This document shows, one piece after another, positions 8,585 to 17,181 of a stretch of 64,000 nucleotides of DNA. The notes beneath the pieces are model-generated. The model was given only the letters and a program-made list of their open reading frames with translations. It ran no database searches and was not told where the DNA came from. Made by a program: the position numbers and the translations under genes. Each line of letters opens with the position of its first letter. The first letter of the stretch is position 1. The DNA is from Paraclostridium tenue (GTDB lineage: Bacteria; Bacillota; Clostridia; Peptostreptococcales; Peptostreptococcaceae), in NCBI RefSeq assembly GCF_039521565.1, contig NZ_BAAACP010000006.1, positions 1-64,000 of the forward strand. Reading direction: 5' to 3'.

Positions 8585-8613
8585 TTGACATTCTTTTTTG
8601 GTAGGTATATTAT
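8585..8613 (+). promoter_or_regulatory. adhE promoter
   Basis: TTGACA (8585-8590), exactly 17 bases, TATTAT (8608-8613). Confidence 0.75.
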
Positions 8614-8626
8614 ATAAACATAAAGA

Positions 8627-8644
8627 TTGTTAAATAACTAACAT
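8627..8644 (+). promoter_or_regulatory. probable Rex operator of adhE
   Basis: TTGTTAA-ATAA-CTAACAT matches the Rex consensus TTGTTAANNNNTTAACAA at 12 of 14 defined bases. It lies just after the predicted transcription start, where bound Rex would block initiation. Rex releases DNA when NADH is high, which fits control of an NADH-consuming alcohol pathway. Confidence 0.7.
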
Positions 8645-8680
8645 TAAAATAAATAAACAACATCTTGGGAGGATTTTAAA

Positions 8681-11311
8681 ATGAGTAAAGAAGCTAAAAA
8701 GGTAGTAAATATGGGAACTAAGAAAGAATTAACAGCAGAAGAAAGAGTAAATGTTTTAGTTGAAAAAGCTAATAAAGCGAAACAAGAAATGTTAAAATTA
8801 GACCAAAAAGCTGTAGATAAAATTGTTAAAGAAATGGCAAAGTGTGGTCTTGATAAACATATAGAACTTGCTCAATTAGCTGTAGATGAAACTCAAAGAG
8901 GAGTTTTTGAAGATAAAGTAACTAAAAACATATTTGCAACAGAGTATATTTACAATAGTATAAAATACAATAAAACTGTTGGAGTTATAGAAGAAAATGA
9001 AGAAGAAAATTATAAATTAATAGCAGAGCCTATAGGGGTTATAGCAGGAGTAACGCCAGTTACTAATCCAACTTCAACAACAATGTTTAAATCTATAATA
9101 GCTATGAAAAGTAGAAACCCAATAATATTTAGCTTCCATCCATCAGCTCAAAAGTCTTCATCTGAAGCTGCGAAAGTAGTAAGAGATGCTGCAATAGCTG
9201 CTGGAGCTCCAAAAGATTGTATCCAATGGATAGAAGAACCTTCAATAGAAGCTTCAAATGCATTAATGAAAAATGATGGGGTATCATTAATATTAGCAAC
9301 AGGGGGACCTGGTATGGTAAAAGCTGCATACTCTTCTGGGAAACCAGCACTAGGCGTTGGAGCAGGTAACGTACCTTGTTACATAGAAAAAAGTGCTGAC
9401 ATTAAACAAGCAGTAAATGATTTAATATTATCAAAAACATTTGATAATGGAATGATATGTGCTTCAGAACAAGCAGTAATAATAGATGAAGAAATATATG
9501 ATGACGTAGTAGCTTTGATGAAATCATATGATTGCTACTTTGTAAATAAAGAAGAAAAGAAATTACTAGAAGGACTAGTTATAAATAAAGAAACTTGCAC
9601 AATAAATGCTAATATAGTAGGTCAAAGTGCATATAAAATCGCTGAAATGGCGGGAATAAAAAATGCTCCTAAAAATTCTAAAATACTAGTTGCAGAATTA
9701 GAAGGTGTAGGACATGATTATCCTTTATCTAGAGAAAAATTAAGCCCAGTTCTAGCTTGCTATAAAGTAAAAGGATATAAAGAAGGAATACAAAGATGTG
9801 TTGAAATGACAGAATTTGGAGGGCTTGGACATTCTGCAGTTATTCATTCAAATAACGATGATATAATATTAGAATTTGGAGAGAAAGTTAGAACAGGTAG
9901 ATTACTTGTTAATGCACCATCAACTCACGGTGCTATAGGAGATATATATAATGTAAATATGCCATCATTAACGTTAGGATGTGGATCTATGGGTAACAAC
10001 TCAACAACAGACAATGTATCAGCGGTAAATTTAATAAATGTTAAAAAAGTTACTATGAGAAGAAACAATATGCAATGGTTTAGAATACCTGAAAGAGTTT
10101 ACCATGAATTTGGTTCAGTAAGTTACCTAGAAAAGATGGCAAACACTAATAGAGTAATGATAGTTACAGATAGAATGATGGTTCAATTAGGATATGTAGA
10201 TAAGTTAACTTACCATTTAAGAAAAAGAAATAATCCAGTGATGATAGAAGTATTTGCAGATGTTGAGCCAGATCCATCAGTAGAAACTGTATTAAATGGT
10301 GCAAATGTTATGAGACAATTTAAACCAGATACAATAATAGCTTTAGGTGGAGGTTCATCAATGGATGCAGCTAAAGGTATGTGGTTATTCTATGAAAACC
10401 CTGAAGTTGACTTTGATGACTTAAGATTAAGATTTATGGATATAAGAAAAAGAGTATTTAAATTCCCTAAACTAGGAAGACAAGCTAAATTAGTAGCTAT
10501 ACCAACTACATCAGGAACAGGTTCAGAGGTTACATCTTTTGCAGTTGTAACTGACAAAGTTAATAATGTTAAATATCCTTTAGCAGATTATGAGTTAACT
10601 CCAGATATAGCAATAATCGATCCAAACTTTGTAATGACTGTACCAAAATCTGTTACTGCAGATACAGGAGTAGATGTATTAACACATGCTATAGAAGCTT
10701 ATGTTTCTGTAATGGCAACTGATTACACAGATGCATTAGCTATAAAAGCAATAGAAATGGTATTTGAATATCTTCCAAGAGCATATAAAGATGGAAGTGA
10801 CAGAGAAGCAAGAGAAAAAATGCACAATGCGTCATGTATGGCAGGAATGGCATTTGCAAATGCATTCTTAGGAATAAATCACTCACTAGCACATAAGTTA
10901 GGATCAGAGTTCCATATACCACATGGTAGAGCTAATGCAATATTACTACCATATGTTATAAGATATAATGCTACTAAACCAACTAAGTTCTCTGCATTCC
11001 CTAAATACAAATCATTTGTAGCAGATAAAAAATATGCAGAAATAGCTAAATATATAGGTCTTAAAGCTAATACAACTGAAGAAGGTGTAAATAATTTAAT
11101 AGATGCTATAAATAAATTATTAGTTGAATTAAATATACCTAAAACTATAGCTGAATGCGGAGTAAGTGAAAAAGATTTTATGGCATCAGTTGATAAATTA
11201 GCATTAGATGCATTTGATGATCAATGTACTCCAGCTAACCCAAGATATCCATTAGTATCTGAATTAAAAGATATATATTTAACTGCTTTTGGAAAAGTTA
11301 AAAATAAATAA
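8681..11311 (+). CDS. adhE: bifunctional acetaldehyde-CoA/alcohol dehydrogenase AdhE
   Basis: Converts acetyl-CoA to acetaldehyde and then ethanol, oxidising two NADH; it forms spirosome filaments in other bacteria. At 876 residues it has both halves. The N-terminal aldehyde dehydrogenase domain carries its catalytic cysteine in MICASEQAV near residue 260. The C-terminal iron-dependent alcohol dehydrogenase has GGGSSMDAAKG near 556 and the metal-binding HSLAHKLGSEFHIPHG near 733-750. GGGAGG lies upstream of the ATG. It is monocistronic, with the strong promoter and Rex-type site described above, and is probably a main fermentative redox sink. Confidence 0.98.
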   Translation: MSKEAKKVVNMGTKKELTAEERVNVLVEKANKAKQEMLKLDQKAVDKIVKEMAKCGLDKHIELAQLAVDETQRGVFEDKVTKNIFATEYIYNSIKYNKTVGVIEENEEENYKLIAEPIGVIAGVTPVTNPTSTTMFKSIIAMKSRNPIIFSFHPSAQKSSSEAAKVVRDAAIAAGAPKDCIQWIEEPSIEASNALMKNDGVSLILATGGPGMVKAAYSSGKPALGVGAGNVPCYIEKSADIKQAVNDLILSKTFDNGMICASEQAVIIDEEIYDDVVALMKSYDCYFVNKEEKKLLEGLVINKETCTINANIVGQSAYKIAEMAGIKNAPKNSKILVAELEGVGHDYPLSREKLSPVLACYKVKGYKEGIQRCVEMTEFGGLGHSAVIHSNNDDIILEFGEKVRTGRLLVNAPSTHGAIGDIYNVNMPSLTLGCGSMGNNSTTDNVSAVNLINVKKVTMRRNNMQWFRIPERVYHEFGSVSYLEKMANTNRVMIVTDRMMVQLGYVDKLTYHLRKRNNPVMIEVFADVEPDPSVETVLNGANVMRQFKPDTIIALGGGSSMDAAKGMWLFYENPEVDFDDLRLRFMDIRKRVFKFPKLGRQAKLVAIPTTSGTGSEVTSFAVVTDKVNNVKYPLADYELTPDIAIIDPNFVMTVPKSVTADTGVDVLTHAIEAYVSVMATDYTDALAIKAIEMVFEYLPRAYKDGSDREAREKMHNASCMAGMAFANAFLGINHSLAHKLGSEFHIPHGRANAILLPYVIRYNATKPTKFSAFPKYKSFVADKKYAEIAKYIGLKANTTEEGVNNLIDAINKLLVELNIPKTIAECGVSEKDFMASVDKLALDAFDDQCTPANPRYPLVSELKDIYLTAFGKVKNK

Positions 11312-11400
11312 AGGCTATATAAGAAAATTAGAGTTTTAGAGAAGATAAATTTATTAATTTAAATTATTGAATTTAATTTTATTAACAACATATAAAATTA

Positions 11401-11435
11401 AAAGGGGCCTATTAAGGCCCCCTTATTATTTTATA
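11401..11435. terminator. terminator between adhE and the convergent small gene
   Basis: A GC-rich stem GGGGCC (11404-11409) / GGCCCC (11416-11421) lies between A-rich and T-rich flanks. Confidence 0.75.
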
Positions 11436-11443
11436 GTAAACTT

Positions 11444-11785
11444 TTATAAAGATAGTTTCTTTTTACTAAATATTACTTTTTCATGATTATTTTTAATACA
11501 TATACTAGAATCAGCACAATTGATTTCAAAATTTGCAAATGCAGAGAACAAATCTATATCTCTCATAAAGTGAACAGTCATTGTATTGCTAGACTTATTA
11601 AATCTTAGTATTATGGACCTAACAAAAGGAAATTGAACTCTAGATGAAAAGAAGCTATTATCAGAGCAATCTATATCTACACTTCTATAATTAACATCAA
11701 TGAATAAATCAATATCATCATTTTCTTCTCTTATAATTCTATAATCAAAATCTGTATCTAAGTTTAAGTTATATATTTTTATCAT
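11444..11785 (-). CDS. hypothetical protein, 113 aa
   Basis: I do not recognise this protein. It is predicted to be mostly beta-strand, with alternating polar and hydrophobic residues, no membrane segment and few prolines. It has three cysteines spread through the chain. The start is ATG at 11785, because AGGAG lies nine bases before it; a TTG two codons upstream is too close to that site. It lies downstream of a minus-strand terminator and so should have its own promoter in the AT-rich 11,790-11,860 stretch. It faces adhE. Confidence 0.6.
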   Translation of the reverse strand: MIKIYNLNLDTDFDYRIIREENDDIDLFIDVNYRSVDIDCSDNSFFSSRVQFPFVRSIILRFNKSSNTMTVHFMRDIDLFSAFANFEINCADSSICIKNNHEKVIFSKKKLSL

Positions 11786-11861
11786 AAACAACAGCTCCTT
11801 TTTAATAATTACTTAGTAAATTATTATATATTATATATTAAAAATAACAATAGATATAACA

Positions 11862-11893
11862 AAAAAAGAGCTTTCACAGGGGAATGAAAGCTC
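11862..11893 (-). terminator. minus-strand intrinsic terminator
   Basis: GAGCTTTCA/TGAAAGCTC stem followed, on the minus strand, by a run of seven T. Confidence 0.85.
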
Positions 11894-11913
11894 ATAATTG
11901 GGGGAGATTGAGT

Positions 11914-11952
11914 TAAATATTGTTTATATACTAGTATTATTAACAATATTTA
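11914..11952. repeat. 39-bp imperfect palindrome
   Basis: Outer arms of 11 bp (11914-11924, 11942-11952) surround a nearly concentric inner palindrome ATACTAGTAT (11928-11937). It may be an RNA hairpin or a protein-binding operator. Confidence 0.55.
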
Positions 11953-11984
11953 TAGTTTTATACATAAAAAATAAAAAAAGTATA

Positions 11985-12016
11985 AAAATATCCCTAACAA
12001 ATTGTTAGGGATATAA
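11985..12016 (-). terminator. terminator of the 82-aa gene
   Basis: ATCCCTAAC/GTTAGGGAT stem with a T-rich tail on the minus strand, starting 3 bp after the stop codon. Confidence 0.8.
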
Positions 12017-12018
12017 AA

Positions 12019-12267
12019 CTATCTTTTATTAACAAATTTAGGACCTAAATACTTTCTTATTTCTTCTTCTGGAGAGAAGTCATCTATTAAAATTTCTCTT
12101 CCACTATCTTCTAATATAACTAAAACTTCACAGTCACCTTGTAAGAAGAATTTTCTAACAGTTTCTTCTCTTACTTCTCTGATTTTAGTTACATTTTTTT
12201 TCTTTTTCTCGTAGTCTTTTGTATAGTAACTTTCCATCATATTTATAACCTTAGTATATCTATTCAT
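12019..12267 (-). CDS. hypothetical protein, 82 aa
   Basis: An unrecognised small soluble protein. The N-terminal half is a very basic, probably helical segment (YEKKKKNVTKIREVREETVRK). The C-terminal half is acidic, with strand-like LVILEDSGREILIDDF and a short helix. The mixed charge suggests a nucleic-acid or protein binder, but nothing decides this. AGGAGG seven bases before the ATG is a strong ribosome site, so the gene is convincing despite its size. It is divergent from the Cys-cluster gene. Confidence 0.65.
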   Translation of the reverse strand: MNRYTKVINMMESYYTKDYEKKKKNVTKIREVREETVRKFFLQGDCEVLVILEDSGREILIDDFSPEEEIRKYLGPKFVNKR

Positions 12268-12352
12268 ATAAAGTACCTCCTATAAAATTCAAAAAAATGT
12301 GTTATAATAATTGTTTGTATTAACCTAATAATTATAACAAGGAGTAATAATA

Positions 12353-13081
12353 ATGGCTAGTCTAAAAAAGATTGATATAGAGAAAAGCATAGAGTTTGCT
12401 AAAAACAATAATTTAATCAGAGAATTAAATAAAATATATGAAACTGTACCGAGTGGAAATTGTACTGGATGTGGAAAGTGTTGTATGGAATCTGTAGGCA
12501 TAAACTTAGTAGAGTTTATAAATATATATAATTACTTAAAAGACAATAAAGAACTAAGAAAAAGATGTTTAGATAAGGTAATAGATTATTACTTCTTAGA
12601 GTATATAAAAAAGAGTCCATGTCCTTTTAAAGATGAAAACAATAGATGTTTAATATATGAAGTTAGACCTTTAAATTGTAGGATTTATGGACACTGGATT
12701 AAAAGTGATTACAATTTAAATTTAGACAATATAAATAAGAGAAATAAAGATTATGCAAATTTAATAAAATCTAAATATGGTTTTGATATTAATGATGATG
12801 TTGTAAATTATAAAATAAACTACTGTGAAGATTTTAAACCAAGTGAGAGATACTTAGAAAAACATGAAAGATTAAACTTTTCTGATTTATTAATGATTTT
12901 AGATTCTAAGATATATTCAAGCGGAGTTATTGATATAGAATTCAAAGATAGAGGTATCGTTGAATATTTTATAGAGTCTTTATTATATGAAGATGTGGCA
13001 TATAAAATAAAGATAAAGGTATCAAAAGATGAAAATATTAGAAGTAGGGCATTAAGAAGATTAAAAAAAATAGTATTGTAA
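12353..13081 (+). CDS. YkgJ-type zinc/iron-chelating Cys-cluster protein
   Basis: The N-terminal CTGCGKCC (residues 37-44), followed by CPFKDENNRC and RPLNCRIYG near 90-113, forms the eight-cysteine cluster of the UPF0153/YkgJ family, thought to bind a metal ion. The C-terminal 100 residues are helical and lack cysteine apart from one in NYCEDF. The biochemical role of this family is not established. The gene ends one base before the ribosome site of the MBL hydrolase gene, so the two are translationally close and probably one operon. Confidence 0.8.
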   Translation: MASLKKIDIEKSIEFAKNNNLIRELNKIYETVPSGNCTGCGKCCMESVGINLVEFINIYNYLKDNKELRKRCLDKVIDYYFLEYIKKSPCPFKDENNRCLIYEVRPLNCRIYGHWIKSDYNLNLDNINKRNKDYANLIKSKYGFDINDDVVNYKINYCEDFKPSERYLEKHERLNFSDLLMILDSKIYSSGVIDIEFKDRGIVEYFIESLLYEDVAYKIKIKVSKDENIRSRALRRLKKIVL

Positions 13082-13091
13082 GGTGATTCTA

Positions 13092-13997
13092 ATGAGGTTA
13101 ATAAATATAAAGGGAAACTCTTTTTATATAAAAGGTGGAACTAATACAGGTGTTTATATATTTGACGATAAAAGTGCATTAATTATAGATCCAGGATTAC
13201 CAGGAGCTAGACCAAGAAATATAATAAGAGACCTTGAAAGAGATGGCATAGAAGTAAAATGGATAATAAATACACATGAACATAATGATCATTATGGTGC
13301 AGGTTATCAATTCAAAGATAAATACAAAGATCTGATTAACATGTCTAGTAAAGATAGTAAACCTTATATTGATAATCCAATTTTATTTTCAGCATATATA
13401 ATGGGTGGAAATACTAATGAATTCTTAAATACTATATTAACAAATAAAAATATGGAAACAGTTAGTATAGATAAAACAATAGAACCAGGTACAATTATAA
13501 TAAATAATGAATATATAGAGATAATAGATTTAAAAGGACATACACTAGGCTCCATAGGTGTTCTTACTAAAGATAAAGTATTTTTTATAGGTGATACATT
13601 AGTAAGTGAAGAGCTGCTAAGTAAATTTGAATTGTTATTTCTATTTGATATACAAGCTTATTTAAAATCATTAAGTATATTAGAAACTATAGATTTTGAG
13701 TATGTTGTATTAGGTCATGGGAAAAAAGTATTAAGCAGAAAAGAAGCTTTAGAGTTAGCTAAGAAACATGAACTTTGTGTAACAAAATATTTAAATCAAT
13801 TAAGAGAATTAACTAAAGAACCTAAAAATTTGGAGTCTATATTAAAAATTATATTAAATGAAAATAAATTAAGTTATAATTATAAAGAATATCATTTTTT
13901 TAAGTCAACATTAGTAAGCATGATAAGTCACTTAACAAAATTAGGAGAACTAAATTATGTTTTAAAAGATGGAGATGTTCTTTATTATACAAAATGA
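13092..13997 (+). CDS. MBL-fold metallo-hydrolase
   Basis: A metallo-beta-lactamase-fold hydrolase with the zinc motif NTHEHNDH near residues 59-66, a second histidine in DLKGHTLGS, an aspartate in IGDTL and a late histidine in VLGHGKK. Together these supply the two-metal site. The C-terminal 90 residues are helical and resemble the dimerisation tail of glyoxalase-II-like members. The substrate cannot be told. I chose ATG 13092, with AAGGTGAT just before it, over an upstream GTG at 13083 that would lie within the ribosome site. Confidence 0.82.
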   Translation: MRLINIKGNSFYIKGGTNTGVYIFDDKSALIIDPGLPGARPRNIIRDLERDGIEVKWIINTHEHNDHYGAGYQFKDKYKDLINMSSKDSKPYIDNPILFSAYIMGGNTNEFLNTILTNKNMETVSIDKTIEPGTIIINNEYIEIIDLKGHTLGSIGVLTKDKVFFIGDTLVSEELLSKFELLFLFDIQAYLKSLSILETIDFEYVVLGHGKKVLSRKEALELAKKHELCVTKYLNQLRELTKEPKNLESILKIILNENKLSYNYKEYHFFKSTLVSMISHLTKLGELNYVLKDGDVLYYTK

Positions 13998-14055
13998 TTA
14001 TAAATTATGTTAAAATATAGAAGTTGGTAAATTTGAAAATAAAGGGTGAGAAATA

Positions 14056-14850
14056 ATGGAATACGAAAAGTGGGATAAGATACTTGTTCCTTATGAACAC
14101 GCTGTTGAAGAACTTAAAGTTAAGTTTAAGAATATAAGAAAAGAGCTTTTAAAAAAAGGAGAATATTCTCCTATAGAGTTTGTCACAGGTAGAACCAAAA
14201 AGATAGCATCAATAATATCTAAAGCAAAAAGATTAGATATTTCAGACATAGAGGAAATGGAAGATATAGCTGGTATAAGAATAATGTGCCAGTTTGTTGA
14301 AGATATATATACAATAGTTGAACTTATAAGATCAAGAAATGATATGAAAATAGTTTATGAAAAAGACTATATAGAGAATTTTAAAGATAGCGGATATAGA
14401 AGTTATCATGTAATAATAAAATATCCTATAAACACAGCACAAGGATATAAGGAAATTTTATGTGAAATACAAATAAGAACATTAGCTATGAACTTTTGGG
14501 CAACTATAGAACATTCATTAAAATATAAGTATGAACATTACATACCAGAAGACTTAGCAATGAGATTAAGAAGAGCAGCTGATGCAGCATTTTTACTAGA
14601 TCAAGAAATGAGTGAAATTAGAGAACATATAATGAAAGCTCAAGTAATGTATCAAGTAAAATCTATAACAGTAAGAGATGTATTAGGTAAGATACAAGAG
14701 TTATACGAACTAGGAGAAACTCAAAAGGCTATAATATATCAAAGAAGATTAGATAAAATTGATAGTGAAAAAGATATAACTGAAATAATAGCCCTAAAAA
14801 GTGAGATAGATACTTTATTAGAAGGGTATAATAAAAAAAGAAGAGGGTAG
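14056..14850 (+). CDS. relQ: small alarmone synthetase (RelQ-type GTP pyrophosphokinase)
   Basis: Makes (p)ppGpp by moving pyrophosphate from ATP to GTP or GDP. The RelA/SpoT synthetase fold covers about residues 35-170: FVTGRTKKIASIISKAKR, IEEMEDIAGIRIMCQF, DSGYRSYHVIIKYP and CEIQIRTLAMNFWATIEHSLKYK are the standard ATP- and GTP-binding motifs. There is no hydrolase, TGS or ACT domain, so it is a stand-alone synthetase of RelQ length plus a helical C-terminal tail. AGGGTGAG precedes the ATG. A terminator overlaps its 3' end. Confidence 0.88.
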   Translation: MEYEKWDKILVPYEHAVEELKVKFKNIRKELLKKGEYSPIEFVTGRTKKIASIISKAKRLDISDIEEMEDIAGIRIMCQFVEDIYTIVELIRSRNDMKIVYEKDYIENFKDSGYRSYHVIIKYPINTAQGYKEILCEIQIRTLAMNFWATIEHSLKYKYEHYIPEDLAMRLRRAADAAFLLDQEMSEIREHIMKAQVMYQVKSITVRDVLGKIQELYELGETQKAIIYQRRLDKIDSEKDITEIIALKSEIDTLLEGYNKKRRG

Positions 14851-14870
14851 AAATCTCGCTTCTTTTTTTA
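14832..14870 (+). terminator. terminator overlapping the end of relQ
   Basis: AAAAAAGAAG (from 14834) pairs with CTTCTTTTTT (from 14859). The left arm is still coding sequence. Confidence 0.7.
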
Positions 14871-14897
14871 ATTTTTAAATAAAGAAAGGACATTAAT

Positions 14898-15590
14898 ATG
14901 AGTTTATATGCAATAGGAGATTTACATTTTTCAACTGCAGTTAATAAACCTATGAATATATTCGGAGATAATTGGAATAACCACGAAGAAAAAATAATTA
15001 ATAGTTGGAAAAGTCAAGTTAAAGAAGATGATATAGTATTAGTTGTAGGAGATACATCTTGGGGTATAAATATGAATGAAGCTAAACAAGATTTAGACAT
15101 AATACATAAACTTCCTGGGAAAAAGATATTTGTAAAAGGAAATCATGACTATTGGTGGACTACTGTAACTAAATTAAATAAGCTTTACGAAGATATGAAT
15201 TTTTTGCAAAATAACTTTTACTCCTATAAAGATTATGCTATTTGTGGAACTAGAGGATGGATATGCCCAAATGATTTTAAATTTACACAAGAAGATGAAA
15301 AAATTTATAAAAGAGAAGCTCATAGATTAAAACTTTCTTTAGATGGAGCGAAAAAAGCAGGATTTAAAAAAATAATTGTAATAACTCATTATCCACCTAC
15401 TAATGATAAATTACAACAATCATTGTTTACAGACATATATGAAGAGTATTGTGTTGAAAAAGTTATATATGGACATCTTCATGGGAAAGAATCTTTTAAG
15501 ATGGGATTAGAAGGAATACGAAATGAAGTTGAATATAAATTAGTATCATGTGATTATACAGATTTTAATATAATAAAAATTATGGATTAA
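14898..15590 (+). CDS. calcineurin-like metallophosphoesterase
   Basis: The binuclear metal-site motifs appear in order: GDLH (residues 7-10), VVGDTSWG near 51, KGNHDYWW near 80, THYPP near 163 and YGHLHG near 193. The 230-residue single-domain form is cytoplasmic. The substrate (a phosphoester, possibly cyclic nucleotide) is unknown. AAAGGA precedes the ATG. Confidence 0.88.
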   Translation: MSLYAIGDLHFSTAVNKPMNIFGDNWNNHEEKIINSWKSQVKEDDIVLVVGDTSWGINMNEAKQDLDIIHKLPGKKIFVKGNHDYWWTTVTKLNKLYEDMNFLQNNFYSYKDYAICGTRGWICPNDFKFTQEDEKIYKREAHRLKLSLDGAKKAGFKKIIVITHYPPTNDKLQQSLFTDIYEEYCVEKVIYGHLHGKESFKMGLEGIRNEVEYKLVSCDYTDFNIIKIMD

Positions 15591-15663
15591 TTAATATAAT
15601 CTGGTAAATACTATAAGATATAGTTAACCTAATATATAAAATTTAGGTAAAGGAGTTGTTAAT

Positions 15664-16437
15664 GTGAGATGGGCATTAGTAATTTTAATCTTGTATATAT
15701 TACCATTATGGACTTTATTTAAGTATAGAGGAGATTTTAAAAGGGCTAGTATGTACGGGAGTATATATATAGTTGTTGCCAGTGTTATAGTAATTAGTAA
15801 TATATATATAAGTGCTTTAAATAAAATGGAAGATATGTTAGATTATAAAACATATGCATCGGATGAAAAATATATAAATGTAGCAAAAGAAAAAGTTTTA
15901 AAAAAAGCAAATGAGAACAAACCTAAAGACAATAAAACAATTTTAGAAAAAGATTTAGAAAATAACAAAATAAATAAAGATGAAAATAAGTTAAAAGATG
16001 ATATAACAAAAGAAAAAAGTGATAAAGAGCTTGTAAATGAATTTAAAGAAAATATTTACTCTGTAGAAAGAAAAGCTTTAGTTCCTATGAGAGAATGCAT
16101 GCCAGATATGAAGCATTTAAAAATTAACTCTGAAACTATAAAACATGCAAAAGAAGATGTATCTTATGCTAAAGATATGTGTGCACAAGTAGTTAAAACG
16201 TATGAGGGCATGAAGGTTCCAAAGCTTTCAAATGATGAAGGTACTAAGAAATTAGAACAATCAAAGATGTATGTACAAAAAGCATATATCTTAAGAGGAA
16301 AGGCTATGGATTCGGCTCAAAATTTATTAAAGAGTAAAAATTTGAAATATGTAGGAGAAATAAAGGAATATTTAAGGTTATCTGATATAGAAATAAAGAG
16401 GTTTGTAGATACTATTAAAGAGCTGAAAAATAATTAA
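15664..16437 (+). CDS. hypothetical two-TM protein with charged domain
   Basis: Not recognised. Two hydrophobic segments near residues 3-18 and 30-50 anchor the protein. A very lysine/aspartate-rich linker (about 75-125) follows, then a helical domain (about 130-257). The start is GTG at 15664: the ATG two bases earlier would read straight into TGA, and AAAGGAG lies ten bases upstream. The charged linker looks like an unstructured tether. A terminator follows. Confidence 0.6.
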   Translation: MRWALVILILYILPLWTLFKYRGDFKRASMYGSIYIVVASVIVISNIYISALNKMEDMLDYKTYASDEKYINVAKEKVLKKANENKPKDNKTILEKDLENNKINKDENKLKDDITKEKSDKELVNEFKENIYSVERKALVPMRECMPDMKHLKINSETIKHAKEDVSYAKDMCAQVVKTYEGMKVPKLSNDEGTKKLEQSKMYVQKAYILRGKAMDSAQNLLKSKNLKYVGEIKEYLRLSDIEIKRFVDTIKELKNN

Positions 16438-16468
16438 AAAATAATGTTGAACGTGAAACATTTTTTGG

Positions 16469-16500
16469 AAAAACTTGTGGATGCACAAGTTTTTTCTTTT
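16469..16500 (+). terminator. terminator
   Basis: AAAACTTGTG/CACAAGTTTT stem around a GATG loop, followed by a T run. Confidence 0.88.
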
Positions 16501-16525
16501 ATATACATATACTAATAGTACGGTT

Positions 16526-16554
16526 TTGATTTATAATATGTATTGTGATATAAT
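16526..16554 (+). promoter_or_regulatory. sigma-A promoter
   Basis: TTGATT (16526-16531), 17 bases, TATAAT (16549-16554). Confidence 0.65.
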
Positions 16555-16593
16555 GTCTTAACCATAAAAATAAGGTATCAACTGGAGGTAGAA

Positions 16594-17154
16594 ATGGGAA
16601 AGTTAAATATATGTATAGATATAGATGGAACAATAACTAATCCATATCATTTTATTCCGTATTTAAATGATATGTATAATAAACAAATAACAGAAGCTGA
16701 ATGTGTAACTCATAGATTAGAAGAATTATATGAGGTTAAATTAGATGATTTATTAAAGGCTTTTCATACAGATTATATTTACGCATATAAAGAAGCTAAT
16801 GTGGTAGAAGGAGCAAAAGAAGTAATAAAAGATTTAAATGAAAATCATAATTTATATTTTGTAACAGCTAGAGATGAAATGTTAAAAGATATAACACAAG
16901 GATGGCTAAATGATAATGATTTAGGATATATAGATGTACATTTACTAGGAAGCGATTATAAGGTTAATAAAGCTAAAGAATTAGAATGCAATATTTTCAT
17001 AGAAGACAATCCAAGTAATGCGATACAATTAGCCGAAGAAGGATTGACGGTATTGTTAATAGATAATAATTACAATAAAGATATCGAGAATGAAAATATA
17101 ATAAGAGTGAGTAGTTGGAATGATATAAAAGACTTTATACTTAATATAAAGTAA
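16594..17154 (+). CDS. HAD-superfamily 5'-nucleotidase (NT5C / YqfW-like)
   Basis: Predicted phosphatase acting on (deoxy)ribonucleoside monophosphates. The nucleophile motif DIDGTIT is at residues 9-15, the second HAD motif in FVTARDE near 89, the lysine region KVNKAKELE near 128 and the acidic motif IEDNPSNA near 139. The 186-residue size and C1-type cap (helical insertion after motif I) match the NT5C branch. GGAGG precedes the ATG, and a consensus promoter lies 40 bp upstream. It probably shares a transcript with the next gene, 27 bp downstream. Confidence 0.78.
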   Translation: MGKLNICIDIDGTITNPYHFIPYLNDMYNKQITEAECVTHRLEELYEVKLDDLLKAFHTDYIYAYKEANVVEGAKEVIKDLNENHNLYFVTARDEMLKDITQGWLNDNDLGYIDVHLLGSDYKVNKAKELECNIFIEDNPSNAIQLAEEGLTVLLIDNNYNKDIENENIIRVSSWNDIKDFILNIK

Positions 17155-17181
17155 ATATATAGATTGGGGGGAGGTAAATAA

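Larger units (their letters stand above)
11862..11956 (-). ncRNA. candidate C-rich small RNA (unverified)
   Basis: Read on the minus strand, the stretch begins with an 11-bp imperfect hairpin (arms 11942-11952 and 11914-11924). An unpaired linker containing TCTCCCCC follows, then a perfect 9-bp stem (11885-11893 with 11868-11876) whose loop reads TTCCCC, then seven T. No reading frame is present. C-rich single strands next to and inside a terminator hairpin are typical of Firmicute small RNAs that pair with Shine-Dalgarno sites (RsaE/RoxS style). The upstream gene has its own terminator, so an independent transcript is likely. The promoter is weak: only a TATAAA at 11957-11962. Confidence 0.45.

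Noticed and set aside
13083..13091. GTG 13083 as start of the MBL hydrolase
   Set aside because: It lies within the AAGGTGAT ribosome site; ATG 13092 has proper spacing.
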